This document shows, piece after piece, positions 48,601 through 61,500 of a DNA stretch of 64,000 nucleotides. The notes below the pieces were generated by a model, which saw nothing but the letters and a program-made list of their open reading frames with translations, ran no database searches and had not been told where the DNA came from. Source of the DNA: Rhabditoides inermis (Eukaryota > Nematoda > Chromadorea > Rhabditida > Rhabditidae); contig CAWZYM010000280.1 in assembly GCA_963966185.1 (NCBI GenBank), forward strand, positions 813,501-877,500, in the 5' to 3' direction. Each line of letters begins with the position of its first letter. The stretch's first letter is position 1. The position numbers and the translations under genes are program-made.

Positions 48601-51600
48601 AATGCTTTTTCTACGTCTGCAATCATTATATGTTTGTTCAGCCTGGCTCGCAGTAGCATTCCACAAATATCTGGTAGTAGTGTGGGTCCCTGATGGATGA
48701 TGTCGTTGAGTGATAGTTCGTATTTCATGTGAGAACTTGCGTCGAAAACTACTCTAAGTTTAGTTGTGTTGCTGTCTGGTTTTAACACAGCTTGGTGGGG
48801 TAGGAAGTAAACGATTTTTCCTCGTGGTTCATCTGCTGGTACAATTTCTATTATGCCTCGGGCAAGCTGATCGCTGAACGTCTTGCAGTAGTCTGTCCAA
48901 AGCTTTTCGTTGTTTCGGAGATTTCGGAACTGATTTTCTAGTCTTTTAAGTGCTATTCTATAGTTGTCTGCAATGGTGATATGTTCGTTTTTCCAAGGAA
49001 ATCTGACGTGGATCCCGTCTTCTTTTTCTTCCACGGTGTCTCGGAAGTACTTTTTGACTTTTTCTTCTTCTATCTGTTTACTGTCGTGTTCGTCGCTAGC
49101 GGTTATGCCTATGTGCTCGATTTCCCAGTGTTTCTGGAGATCAAACTCTGTATCTGAATCTACTCTGGTGTTGTGGGCGAGATGTGTTGCTTGTCGTTGT
49201 GCCCCAGTTGTCTTCGTCCCTGATAGAACTGGTCCAAATATGGTTTCGGTTGTACGCAGCCCAGATGGAAGGTCTATCGGTTTCTCGGGCGGACAAATGG
49301 TGTTGATCAAGTCCTGACCTATCAGTAAATCAGGTCTTACTCGTTTATCGTCTATACGTGATACTGGTATGTTGTTTGCTTGTATCTCTCGTTTGTCGTC
49401 TTCTGACAGTTTGTACGTAAAATATGGTTTGGTGATGCATTCCGTAGTTTTTACTGTGGTCGTGATCTGTTTTCTTTCCTTGCTGGATAGAGTGATTGTT
49501 GCTTCTCCAGATCTTCTGAACGATGTAGCTCCACCGAAGGATCCTATGGGAGTCTGTCGTATGTTTGAAAGTGGAATGCCAATTGATTTTGCTATATGTT
49601 CTGTTAAGAAGGTCGTCGTTGAACCTCCGTCGATCATAGCTATTATTGATGTTGACTGGAGCGTGGTTGGGTTGATCACTGTTACTGGTATGCTCATTAG
49701 GGCCGCATTCGATGATTTTGTTGTGCTTGCTTTGGTGTGCAAAGCTGTGACTTCTGTGCTGCTAACGGGTGTTGCTTTAGCGTTGTGAATCGATGATTCT
49801 GCTGCGCTTGCTTCGGTGTGCAAGGCTGTGGCTTCTGTGCTGCTAGCGGATGTTGCTTTAGTGTTGTAAGTTGATGATTTTGTTGCGCTTGCTTCGGTGT
49901 GCAAGGCTGTAGCTTCTGTGCTGCTCGCTGGTGTTGCTCTGGTGTTGTTATTATTGTTTGAGACCGCTTGATTAGAGTTGACCTCATTGTTCAGGAAAAA
50001 ATTCTGTCTCCTGTTCCTGTTCATTCTGTTCGAAGATGTTCTCTTCATCGGTTCTGGGGAGGGGGCGGTCCCCTTCCGTGTCCGGCATCGGGTACTCCTC
50101 CTCGTGGTCGTTGTATCCCTCGTTGGCCAGATGCACGGCTGGGGTGTTCTGAGGGTTCATGCGGTGCGGCCGCTGGCCGTTTTGACCGTTGTTGTGTGGC
50201 TGCTGGTGCTTTCCTCCCTGGTACTGGTTCTGCTGATTCTGGGTAGCATACTGCGTCCTCGGAAAGTGACTGGGAGGGGTGCTGTTCACCGTCCTTTCCA
50301 TTCTGGCGGCTTGGAGGCAGAGCTCGTTTCTGTGCGGCTTGCCGCACGTGACGCAGTTGGACTTCACGTTCTCGCACTGTGATCCATAGTGCCCGGGCAA
50401 GTAGCACTTCTGGCAGACGCCGGCCGCTCGGACAATCTGAATCTTGAGAGGGGTGGGATTCCGCACCTTGCAGAGCACGGAAGTGTGCATGGTGCTTCCA
50501 CAGAAGATGCATCCCTTGTTGTCGAATGCGCGCTGGCGCTGGGGCAGTGTGAGCATCGTTACCTCCCCCAGTTCATCACTGTTCATGTGCATGTTCGTGG
50601 TATGCACCGTGGGGTGGGTCGCGTTTGTGTCCTCGCTGTGGCTGTTGACCTCGCGTTCGTAGATGATGCAGTTGTGTAGCGATCGCTGCAGCTGATCGAG
50701 GTTGGTGATCATCCCAAAGCGGTTGTTGTATACGTTCTCTTTTTTGATGTGTCTCTGGACCCGGGGAGGCAGTTTCTCGAGAAGAGTCGATGCCGTTCCG
50801 AGGCCCGTTTCGACTTCAGGCATTCGGATTCCGAGCTGGTTGTGAGCGCGCTGAATGGCACTGATGATGATGCAGATGTCCTCGTACCGGTTCCTCAGAT
50901 CGTTCAGACTGTATCCGTCAGTCATCTTTGGTTGCTTCTGAATGAGGCGGCGGATTTCAGCCTGAATCTCAGAGGGGTGCATGTATTTTTCCATCAGATA
51001 GTCGATCACGAACTGGATTTTCCCGCCTTCCTTGGGAAGGAACGATTTCTCCCTCTCGTCCTCACAAGCTTCTAGAAGGAGGAAGAGCTTTTCCGAATCC
51101 GGCACATCTTGGCGCACGAACACCAGCGGCTGGTACATCTCCCAGAACGCCGCAAACGTGTTGGCACTGTTGAACTTGGGGAGTTTCAGGTTGCCGAACT
51201 TGACCCTGAAGTCTTTGTTCTTCGAGTACTCCGGGGTGAGGTTGGTGTGCTGACGATAGCTCGGCTTCGTGTTGTAGTTGGGGGTGGAGTGATCGAAGTT
51301 GTCTCCACCGGCTGTCGCCCGGAACAACGATGGGTCGATGTTCTGCCTTGGCATGGGCTGTCCCAGACCGTAGTTGTTGCGGTGGAGGGTGGTCCTGGGG
51401 TCTGTGTCCGGTCCGAACATGTTGGGGCTGTAGATGGGAGCCTGGCCGTAGTTGAAGAACTTCCCGTAGTTCTCCTGCATCATGTTCTGTTCCTGCTTGT
51501 TGTGGTTGTTTCCACTGGGGAAGTGTCCCATCATAGGCATGTTCGGAGCCCCGTTGTGTTCGATAGCTGTTCCGGATGTTTCGGCCGTGTGGATGGAGAC

Positions 51601-53416
51601 GGCTGACTTGGACTTGTTGAGAGATCCGTTCAGCCCGTTCAGCTTCATCGAGTGGTTGGGAGTGTTTCCTTTCCTCTGCTCGAACATCGCCATGTGGGTG
51701 TTCAGAAAGTCCCTGGCCTCCATGGTGATCATGGGGTAGTTGATCGATTCAGTGTACTCCTCGAATTCCGTCACACCTTCGGTGTTCATGGAGGAGTAGA
51801 CACGGTTCTCAATCTTCTCGATGGTTGCTTCGAGTTCGTTGATGATCGTGCGCAAGAGGAGGAAGGTAGCTTCGGTGGCCGCGCTGAACTCGTCGTTCAT
51901 CTTTGCGGCTTCGGCCTTCTCCATGGCATCTTTCATCTTCTTGATGTTTCCATCAATGATGATCTTCTCGTTCTTGCGAACGTGCGTCATCGTAGTGTGA
52001 TCAATACTGGATGTGTTACGTACTGGATATGGACAGATATCAGTTGACTTCGATAAGATATCGATAGGATATCGATCGATTCTCGAGATAACTTGGTTGT
52101 TTGGGTGGCTTCGAGTGTCTTTGTCTGCGGCTACGGGACGTTATCCGATAGGCCGATGCACCATAAGCGGAAACAGACTACTCGCCACAACCGACAACCT
52201 TCTCCCAACAGGAATACTGTAACCAGTATCACTTCCAATGCTTCAAGCACAGCACAACAACACAATCAATTCACAAGTGTTTATCGCATGCAATCGAAAC
52301 AAGTTAAGTCCTTCGGAGACGGGCAGTTGCGGACGGTTGGAGAGTCGCTGGACTTCCAGTTGCCTTAGAGCGGACTTATGTACGTTTCGAAGTGATCCTC
52401 AGAGAGAATCACAGTGGTAGGTCAGAACGCCACGTGCCGCTTTGCACTGACCGTATACGAGAGTGGACGGTGGATTAGAACACGCGACACTGCTCTATGA
52501 GTGAGTTGTATGTGCTGACCGAAACGCTGGGAGTGGTCGGGTCGGATTGGTCTCAGAGGAGACGAAAAGGGGTAGTCCAAAAGGACAAGAAAGCTTTTGA
52601 ATCCCGGAGGAGATTCGATTGGTCGCGGAGGACAGTAATTGCTCACAAGACTGGTTTTCTCAGAGCAAAGTTGAAATGACTGCTGCTGGGCCGTGGCCCC
52701 TCTCTTTTGTACTGCCCGCAACGTCTGTTGTCTAGACATTTCCTCATTGGCGTGACCGATTAACAAATGAACGCCATTAGTCCGTATTCCCAACGCGTAT
52801 TATGCAACGTATCGATAGTCGCGTCGTTCCACGACAATGTTTTCAGAACCAAATTTGTCAGTTGAGTCAAGTGATGTATGACTGCTGGTCACTTATGATC
52901 ACTGTCATAGCAACTACTTTAATAACTTCTGTTATCAGCTGTGACGTACGCGTCTGGCGTATCTTCTGTTCACACACTCACTCGTCTTCTTCCAGGTTCG
53001 ACGAAACACAACTGGAGCTGTTCGATCTCATGGACGAGGGAAAGTTGGACAAGGTAAGTAGTTTTCTATTATACAGTTTTCAAACTGTGCACTTGTAGCT
53101 TATTCGAATACATGTTTAAAAGGGCGTTTCACTTACAAACTAAGCTGATTGTAGTATGAGTTTACTTACGTTGTGTTTTGTGTTTTACTCTAGTCGTGGC
53201 TAGAGAAAAGCGAGATATAACGCTGAAAAGAGAGAGTCATAGAAGAGAGAGACACGATTTTCAGGTGCCTATTCTGATCTTCGCCAACAAGCAGGACCTC
53301 GTCACGTCGGCCAAGGCATCCGAGATATCCGAGAAGCTCAAGCTGACCGAGATACGGTGGGAACTCGGGAACTCTCTCTCTCACTCTCCCTGTCTGTCTG
53401 TCTCTGTCTCTCTCTC

Positions 53417-53472
<56 letters not shown>

Positions 53473-56400
53473 GTTACTTATTTGTTTTTTTCCACTGTGA
53501 AATGCATATTGTTCAAAAAAGATCACAGATTGTGTATGCATAGTGTGAAACCTATAGCACTTTACTCAGATATCTTCAGAATATTAATAATTTATCTCGA
53601 ATAGCAATTTTTTTAAATCTGTATATCACTTTACGGATTCTTGACAGCGCGTTGGAAAGACTGTTTTGCTGTTTCTTCTTTGCCAATCTTTTATCTTTTA
53701 ACACTTCAACTTAATTTTCTCTTTCTAGTGACCGCAACTGGCAGATTCAGCCTTGTTCGGCCCTCACAGCGGAGGGAGTGTCCGACGGCATCAAATGGGT
53801 TGCCGAGACAATCAAGAAGCAGTAGAACGACTCACTTTTATTCAATTTATTTTAGTAAACAACCTGATTTTGCTATACGATTATACATTGTGTAGGAACG
53901 AAGTATCACTATTGTTCATTATTGCTGCATATCATTCACGTCCGCTTTCGATTGTTGTAAATAAATTTCGAATGTTTCGGGGTGATGTTGAAGGTGCTAT
54001 AGCCTGCGCCAAAGCGATAGTTTTCGATCTACCTCGCTTGCAGTTCGAAACACGGTGCCATAACCGTCTGCCACTCTTGTTTTGCGCGCTATTGTCGAGA
54101 GCTGACTCTCCGTGTTCCTCTGATCTACCCCACTGCGCGCATTTATTGCGAGCATAGAACTGTAGTTGATAGTTGATAGGTTTTTTTTACCGATAACATG
54201 GAAAAAAAATCGAAAATATAAACAAAAAGTGAGCAATATAAACGTTAGGAAGTTTTAATTTTTTTTATAAATGTTCGGAAGTTTTGGAATTTGCACGTTG
54301 GTGGGTGTAATGCTATTTCATGTATAGGTATGGAAGACGTGAAACGTACATACCAAACGATTCGATACCGTTTCATTTTTGAATTATGTAAAATTTAACG
54401 ATCTCATTTACAAATGATAAGTGAGCATAGGTAAACGCGAACTACGAATATGCGATTATGGATATTTGATCCGATTTGAAGTAGTCAGCATCACATTACA
54501 AACAACAGCCAACAATAGGTACGCATCAATTATTCAATCCGTTTTGTTGAAACTCGCAGTAGGCGTTGTATTAATGTAATTTACCGTAACCTTATCGTAA
54601 ATAACACTGTCACGTGCACTTGATTCGAGATCATTTTTTCGATATTTTCTGAACTCTTCCGGCGAGTCCTCGATTGTTAACGATAAAGAGATCTGATGTA
54701 TATGGAAGACGTGATACGTACATACCTAATCATTCGATTTTGTATGAATACTTTGAATTCTATCCCGTGAAATATTGCTACGATGTCAGAGTTTCATAAT
54801 AAACATTTGGAGTGAAACGTATTGTAAATCATATGTTTCTTTATAAGCTACAAACTAGAAAACGTTCAAACTACAAACCACAAACTCCACTCACATCAAC
54901 AAACTGCTCAACGTTGTCGACGTCCTCGCTCTCCGCGTACTGCATGAAGCGCAGGTCCTGGATACGGTAGATACAGTATCCTACAGTATACATAAATCAC
55001 TGTATACGGTACAAATTACTTTTTTTCTGGTTGAGTATTGAGTACAGCAAACTCACATAGTAATTTTTGTTGTCGTGACATGTACCACATGTACGTTTCA
55101 TCAGTTGAGTGAAGAAGCGATAGATTTAAAGCAACAGTGGCGACTTGTTTTCGACTCGGAGTATTATTAAAAATCATATTATTCTAACACATTTGCAATT
55201 TTTGCGAAAGAACGACGATTCTGCGTAACTTTCGATTCTGCCACTGCCAAAAATGCAGCTCAAAATTTGAATTTCCCGCCAACGCTTCACTGCAAAAACT
55301 GGGGTCGGAAACACTGGGGTCGGAAACCGCAAATAAACAACGCCCGGTCACTTGCTTCTTGGCTCAGTGCATGTGCGCTGCGTTGTGCCCCCGATCTTCG
55401 CGAGTTCCATTCCGGTCAGCGCCAAATGTTTTGCTCGTGTGAAAATGAGAAGTTGTGGCAGGTTGTGGCAGAAATAAGTCGCCACTGTTCTTTTAACGAA
55501 TTTCAATCCAGCCTCGTTTCTTCGATACTTCACCACACTAATAATTCATCAGCTGACACAGTTTCCGGTGGGGATTTCTCCGATTTTGAAGGTAATTCGG
55601 ATTTGAGTAAGAAATTCGCGACAAAGAAAGAAGTAGACAATTCGATGTCAATACATACCTTTTCGAATTCGGCCAACTCGTTCTGGATGTCGAACTTGGC
55701 CTGTACAGGGGAGTTCTGAAATGGAATGTGCATAATCTTTCGTCTCTCTCTTCTCTCTCTCTCTTCTCTCTTCCCCATTCTCACTTCTCTCTCTACTCTC
55801 CCCCCCCCCTTTCTCTACCCTCCCCCTCTCTCCCTCTCTCTATCCCCCCTTTCTCTACCCCCTCCCTCTCTTTCTCTCTCTGTCTCTCTCTCTCTCTCCC
55901 CTCTCTCTTCCTCTCCCTCTCTCTCTCCTCTCTCCCCCCTCTCCCCCTCTCCCTCTCCCTCCCTCTCCCCTCTCTCCCTCCCCCCCCCTCTCTCTCTCTC
56001 TCTCCCTCTCTCCTCTCTCCCCTCTCTCTCTCTCCTCCCTCCCCCCCACCGGTGCCGCCTTGAGTGTGAGTGTGTGGCTGTCCGGGCCGCAGCTGTTCGC
56101 AAGCGAGTCTCTCGCGTTCCGCAGCGAGATCGAGAAGTGCGAGCGGATCGGGATGCCCTGCAAGTTTTGTATAGGGAGGTTCTACGATGCTTTTTGTGCA
56201 AAACTTCCCACCCCCCACCACCTTTTCTGTCTAAGCGCTTCATGCTCTCTTGGGCAAAGTTTTGGGCGTGGGTAAAGTATGACCAAAGTTTGGGATGAGT
56301 TTCAAAAACTGGCCCCCATTCCAAGAGCGAGAAACTTGTGGCAAAATGGAAACTTTATCCTTCTTTGACCCATAACTTGGGACAAATTATATTAGAACTT

Positions 56401-56497
56401 CCCATAAGTTTACGTTTCATCGAAGACGTAACAGTGAACCGCGCTCTTATTGTTCAATGTGTAGCATAACATGTCTATTGGAAATTTTTTCAGAGAG

Positions 56498-56550
<53 letters not shown>

Positions 56551-57325
56551 GAGAGAGAGAGAGACTCCTCACCTTGAGCACCCTCTCCACGATCTGTCTC
56601 CGCACGTTTCTCGTCCGCATCATCAGAGAGAAGAAGTCGTCAAGAATATCAACCTGGAATAAAATAAATTTAAAAAAATGTTACGGGATTATGTTTCCTT
56701 ACCTGTTTGTCAAGTACTATTTCGTATCAGTTGTTTCATTTTTGGGGAGTTTCCGTGACATCGTTTTCATTAGTTTCATTAGTGTATGATTTGGTCTTTT
56801 TGGTAGTTATGTACTTTATGAGATCAGATACGTTTCACTCCAGCAATACGTTTCACCCCAACAATATAATGTACCTTGGAAATCTGCAAGCAATGATGCG
56901 ATGAGTTTCCGTTTTGAAACATGACCAATATCCTTCTCACTATAACTCCCACGGCAGCAGCTGCGCGTCTTCCTCAATTATAGTTAGCGGCACTACTCCA
57001 CTATGTGGTAGCCACTCCACTCTGGGGGCGGTGTCGGGGTAGGCATCGGGGGCGCGGGTGCGGTCACTCTACTGCGGTCTGTCTCCCACGGCAGCAGCAT
57101 CTATCCACCCAAATATTACGGTAGCATGTACTGTACATTGTTGCATTTGCATCTTCGTTATTTATTGCTCCCGTGTATACCTATCCTAGTCGATTACGAT
57201 AAACATTACATTACAAAAAGACGTACGTTTCGCACTCTGCTCAATCGTCTGTCTGGAAACGACACATAGCTTTCGAACAGCTTAATTTCTAGCTCTCACA
57301 GTAGTGTGATAATTCGAAACATTGC

Positions 57326-57407
<82 letters not shown>

Positions 57408-58428
57408 TCTGGTAAACGCCCTCACCTGCTGCGGCCGGATCACCTGGTGCGTCCAGGAGGGATCGAGGAACGCGCTGCTCCATCTAAAAATCCAATTATT
57501 TATTTGAAGGCCATTCAAACAACACGGCTTCAGGCAGAATGGTGATATTTTTGGTCAATTTGAAAGCGTGCGGATGTCTGAACTATAACTTCTTGCTGTT
57601 GCTTTCTACATATAATAATCTTTAATTGCCAAGCGGTTATAGAGGCATAATAACACAACAGGAAATGTACAGCGTGGCGAATATTGAGCTGATCCTAAGC
57701 TGACCCTATATCTGTATCACACATTTAGCTACTTATGGGGGGCTCCCAATGTTTGCTATGAAAGTGTAATGAGCTTCGAAACCCAGCCCAGCTTGAAGAC
57801 GCTGTATTGAATTCATGTCATTGGTCAGAATGAACACGTTCATATGTCTAGCATACTCTAGCATACTTGCCAATAGCATCTCTTTATTATGTTTGGCGAA
57901 ACACTGTCTAAACTCTAGCCCCAAGCCCACCTCTCGATGTCGTTGGCCAGTATGAACTCGTTGAGCTGCTTCCCGTGCGCGGCCCGCACCTCCGGAGACT
58001 CCCTGGCAGCCGCGTGTAGAGCATCGCAATACGACTGCAAGGAATGTGCTTCATAAGTAAACAGTTTATAATATATGGTGATGTGAAATAGTAGACAGGC
58101 TCTGTTGAGTTTTTTTTAGATTTTGTTTGTATACATATTATGTATATATCATAGTTACATATTATGAATGTATTCTAAAATATTTGTTCTCGTGTATAAC
58201 TCATGTCATGAGGCATCGCGAGTCACTAGCTTTGACAAAAAGATGTAGGATGCCATGTCCTAGCCAATTGCTCGAAAATAAAGGTTCACGCAAAATGAAC
58301 GATTCACAAAACTACACGAATACGCTTCACACTAGTCATATAAAGCTAAAATCAGTATTACTTTAATTGGTAGCATATCTTCCAGAACTAAAAGAAACAC
58401 GTAGAGATGGACAGAGACATACAAAGAG

Positions 58429-58485
<57 letters not shown>

Positions 58486-58493
58486 AGAGGAGA

Positions 58494-58533
<40 letters not shown>

Positions 58534-61500
58534 CAGACAGACACTCTCCCACCTCCTTATCGAACACGTCCTCCACTCTCTTGTATGTCTGCTCCCCGTC
58601 CTTCTTGTACAGACCGCTGTTGTAGAACTGGATCTCCGAACCGGCGCCTGAGAAGGGTAAGGGGTTTATCAGAGAACTATAGTTCTAGGCTCGCAATAAG
58701 TTGCGCGCTGTGCGGTAGATCAGAGGAAGACGGAGAGTCAGCTCTCGGCAATAGTGCGCAAAACAAGTGAGGCAGGCGGTTATGGCACCGTATCTCGAAC
58801 TGCAAGCGAGTTAGATCGAAAACTAACGCTCTGGCGCAGGCTATAATAGAAGTCAAAGTTGTGATGTCGAAAAAAACGCCTGTGTTTCGCAAACAGTCTG
58901 ATTGCGTAGATGCAGCGTCAGCGATATCCAGATACGACCAACACGAATTGTCCTTTTCATTTTCAGATAGCTATGTACATACGTATTCGATACTTTTAAA
59001 ATTTACTGATCGTCGTTGTCGTGGGTATTGGGTATACACTCGTGTCGATGCTCTTGCAGAATGAATGAAACGTAGAGAAGAGAGAGAGAGAGAAGCTACC
59101 ACCCACCAGTGGACAGGACCAGTCCTGCCTTGGGGTTCACCACCAGCATCTCCTTGGCCACGAGGTTCATTCCGTCCTTCTTCGGAGTCACCTGCAGAGA
59201 GGACACTAACTTCTTTTAATCTCATGTTGTTGACTTGTTTCTATCTGTTTCTATCACTGGATTGTAAATAAATGTTTCTTTTTTGGCTTTTGTTCGGTGA
59301 AACCTGCAAAAGATGAGTTCTACTATTAAACGAAACTTTTTTTGACTTTGGTCAAAAAGGATCAGCTACTTAATCTTGATCATCAATTAATGGGATAGGA
59401 CATGGTACTACGACTGTGGTAAAATGTGAGTTCAGAGCTAGTCACTAACGCTTCAAAGTCTGATCTAATTGTGTTGTCGGTAGCAAAAATCTTCCACAAC
59501 TAAAAGATACACGTAGAGATAGACAGAGGAGACACGTAGAGATTATCAACATAATAATTAATAACTGAGATATAAATATCGTTAATACGTAATAAAGTCA
59601 CCCACCACTCCGATATCCATAGCCAGGTAGGCAGCTACGAGGTCGGAACGCGGCAGACCTGCAACAAATACTGAAATTACGTTTCTCACGAGGAGTTTCG
59701 TCAGAGCCGCACCCTCGGATCCGAACGTATACCTTACACTCAGTTAGGACCCCAGACATCGATTACTGGTGTTACTTTTTTTCCTACGCACGATTTCCTG
59801 AAAGTCAGAATCGCTTTTTCATCTCATCAGAATCGCAGCGCACAGAGGTTATTCTTTTGAGTGTGTTTTGTTCTATCATCATTTTACTTTTCACGTGTTA
59901 TTATGCGATCATAAAAATTATTGTTATTTTTCTGTTTCAGAAGATGATAAGGACTTCAGACGTGGCAGACCTCATGCGAGTGGGAGAGGTATTGGCATCG
60001 AACCGACATTATTGACAATGGCTTCTTGAAAATTCGGACGCCGGCCCTATCCTAACGCTCGGCGCTCATCTATTGACTGCTATTGCCTTGAAGAGTATCA
60101 GAATACACTGAGTGAACACCCCTACTTCCACACTGAACCATTCAGAGTGTGTAAGTTTTATAATGTAAACGTTCAGTGGGGCATTGTCTTTGACTGAATA
60201 TGTTGCATCAGGTGGAGATTGGGATACGTTTCACTGCAAATATAAATACAGTCTTCACAAAAATGTCTAATGGGAATAGTTCTTTAATCGAAAAGAAACA
60301 AACATGATCACTCATCACACCAGAGCTCTTTTTTGTATTTTGTAACAAAAAATCTCGAAACAAAGTTTCGAAATATGCACACTCTACTCACCATCAGTCT
60401 GGAATATCAACGCACTCGGTCCAGTCTCCTAACTACCGTTTCTCAGATTATGTCTACGAATCGTTTTACTTTTTCAAAAAAAAATTTAATAGTTTCAAAA
60501 CTCACCATCCATCTGGAATATCAACGTCTCCGAACTACAGATTCACTACTTCTCTTCTTATCGTAGTTTCGAAGGATCTCACCATCGGTCTGGAATATGA
60601 GCGGCCGCCAGTCGGGTCTATCCGCGCACTTGAACTGCTGGTTGATCCGCTCGGCCAGGTCGATCGTCTCGTCCTGGTACACGCGATACGTGTCCACGCT
60701 GCGTCGATTGGTGACCGCGATCTGGAAATGGTGTACAGTGAAAGAAAGAGCATACTCGATCCCGATTGCGAACGTCTGTCCGTCAGGCTGTAACGCTCTT
60801 AGCACAGCCGTCGCCAGCGTGCGAGACTCGCAGGGTTTGCACTATTTTAGGCCCCGCCAATTACCTGAAGATGTTTTGTTGCATTCTTTTTCCTATATTG
60901 CCATGTTTGTACATTTTTTCTTTGTTTTGCACGAGCACGAATTGTTAAAAACCCGTATAAATTAATATTATGTATCAACACGCCGTTTTATGATACAAAA
61001 AGTTACTTTCTGAGGGTTTTTCTGAAAGTAGGCAGTGGGGCTGAGCTCACATGAATGCTAACATGAAGTGACAGCAATGTAAATATAGCGCAGGTGAAAC
61101 ATACACAAACAACAACATAACAAGGCGAAAATCCACTGCCTGTCTATCTGTCTTTCTGGGACGCGGAGAAAATTATTGGCGCTCTGACTGATCGTGATAA
61201 CTCACATTTAGCCAGGGACGCTCAGATGCTGAAGTAGAGGTCTGACTCAACTTCTGCTGGCGAAAGACCCCTAGGAAGACTCCTCACTGAGATCTTTCTA
61301 GTTTTTGTTGTGTACGTTTCACTAACGCTATTTACGCCTTTTCGCACATCCTTGAGCAATGGTCTGTGTTGTTCGCGGTTCCCCAGTATTGAATCGACAT
61401 TGCTCCACGAAACACCCTGTACAACTCAGACCACAACACGAAACACAAACCACAATACACACCTGATAGAGGACGTCCTTGCCGATCCTGTCCGGGTGCT

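Larger units (their letters stand above)
43324..52836 (-). mobile_element. Complete BEL/Pao LTR retrotransposon
   Basis: A 9,513-bp element with two 673-bp LTRs (offset 8,840 bp, no difference noticed by eye), ATGTT target duplications, a primer-binding site, gag, pol, a third ORF and a polypurine tract, all in minus-strand order. Pol domain order (protease, RT, RNase H, integrase) and the A17-type protease place it in BEL/Pao. The LTRs run 5'-TGTCGT...CGCTTA-3' on the element strand. It is inserted in arl-3 intron 4, antisense to arl-3 but sense to the enclosing tps gene. Open long ORFs and matching LTRs suggest a recent and possibly autonomous copy. Confidence 0.95.

Noticed and set aside
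45823..51990. Many plus-strand frames opposite gag and pol
   Set aside because: Antisense shadows of the intact minus-strand gag and pol.
57282..57545. Poly-Gln, poly-Thr, poly-Cys and poly-Leu frames
   Set aside because: All frames of a (CAA)27 microsatellite in a tps intron.
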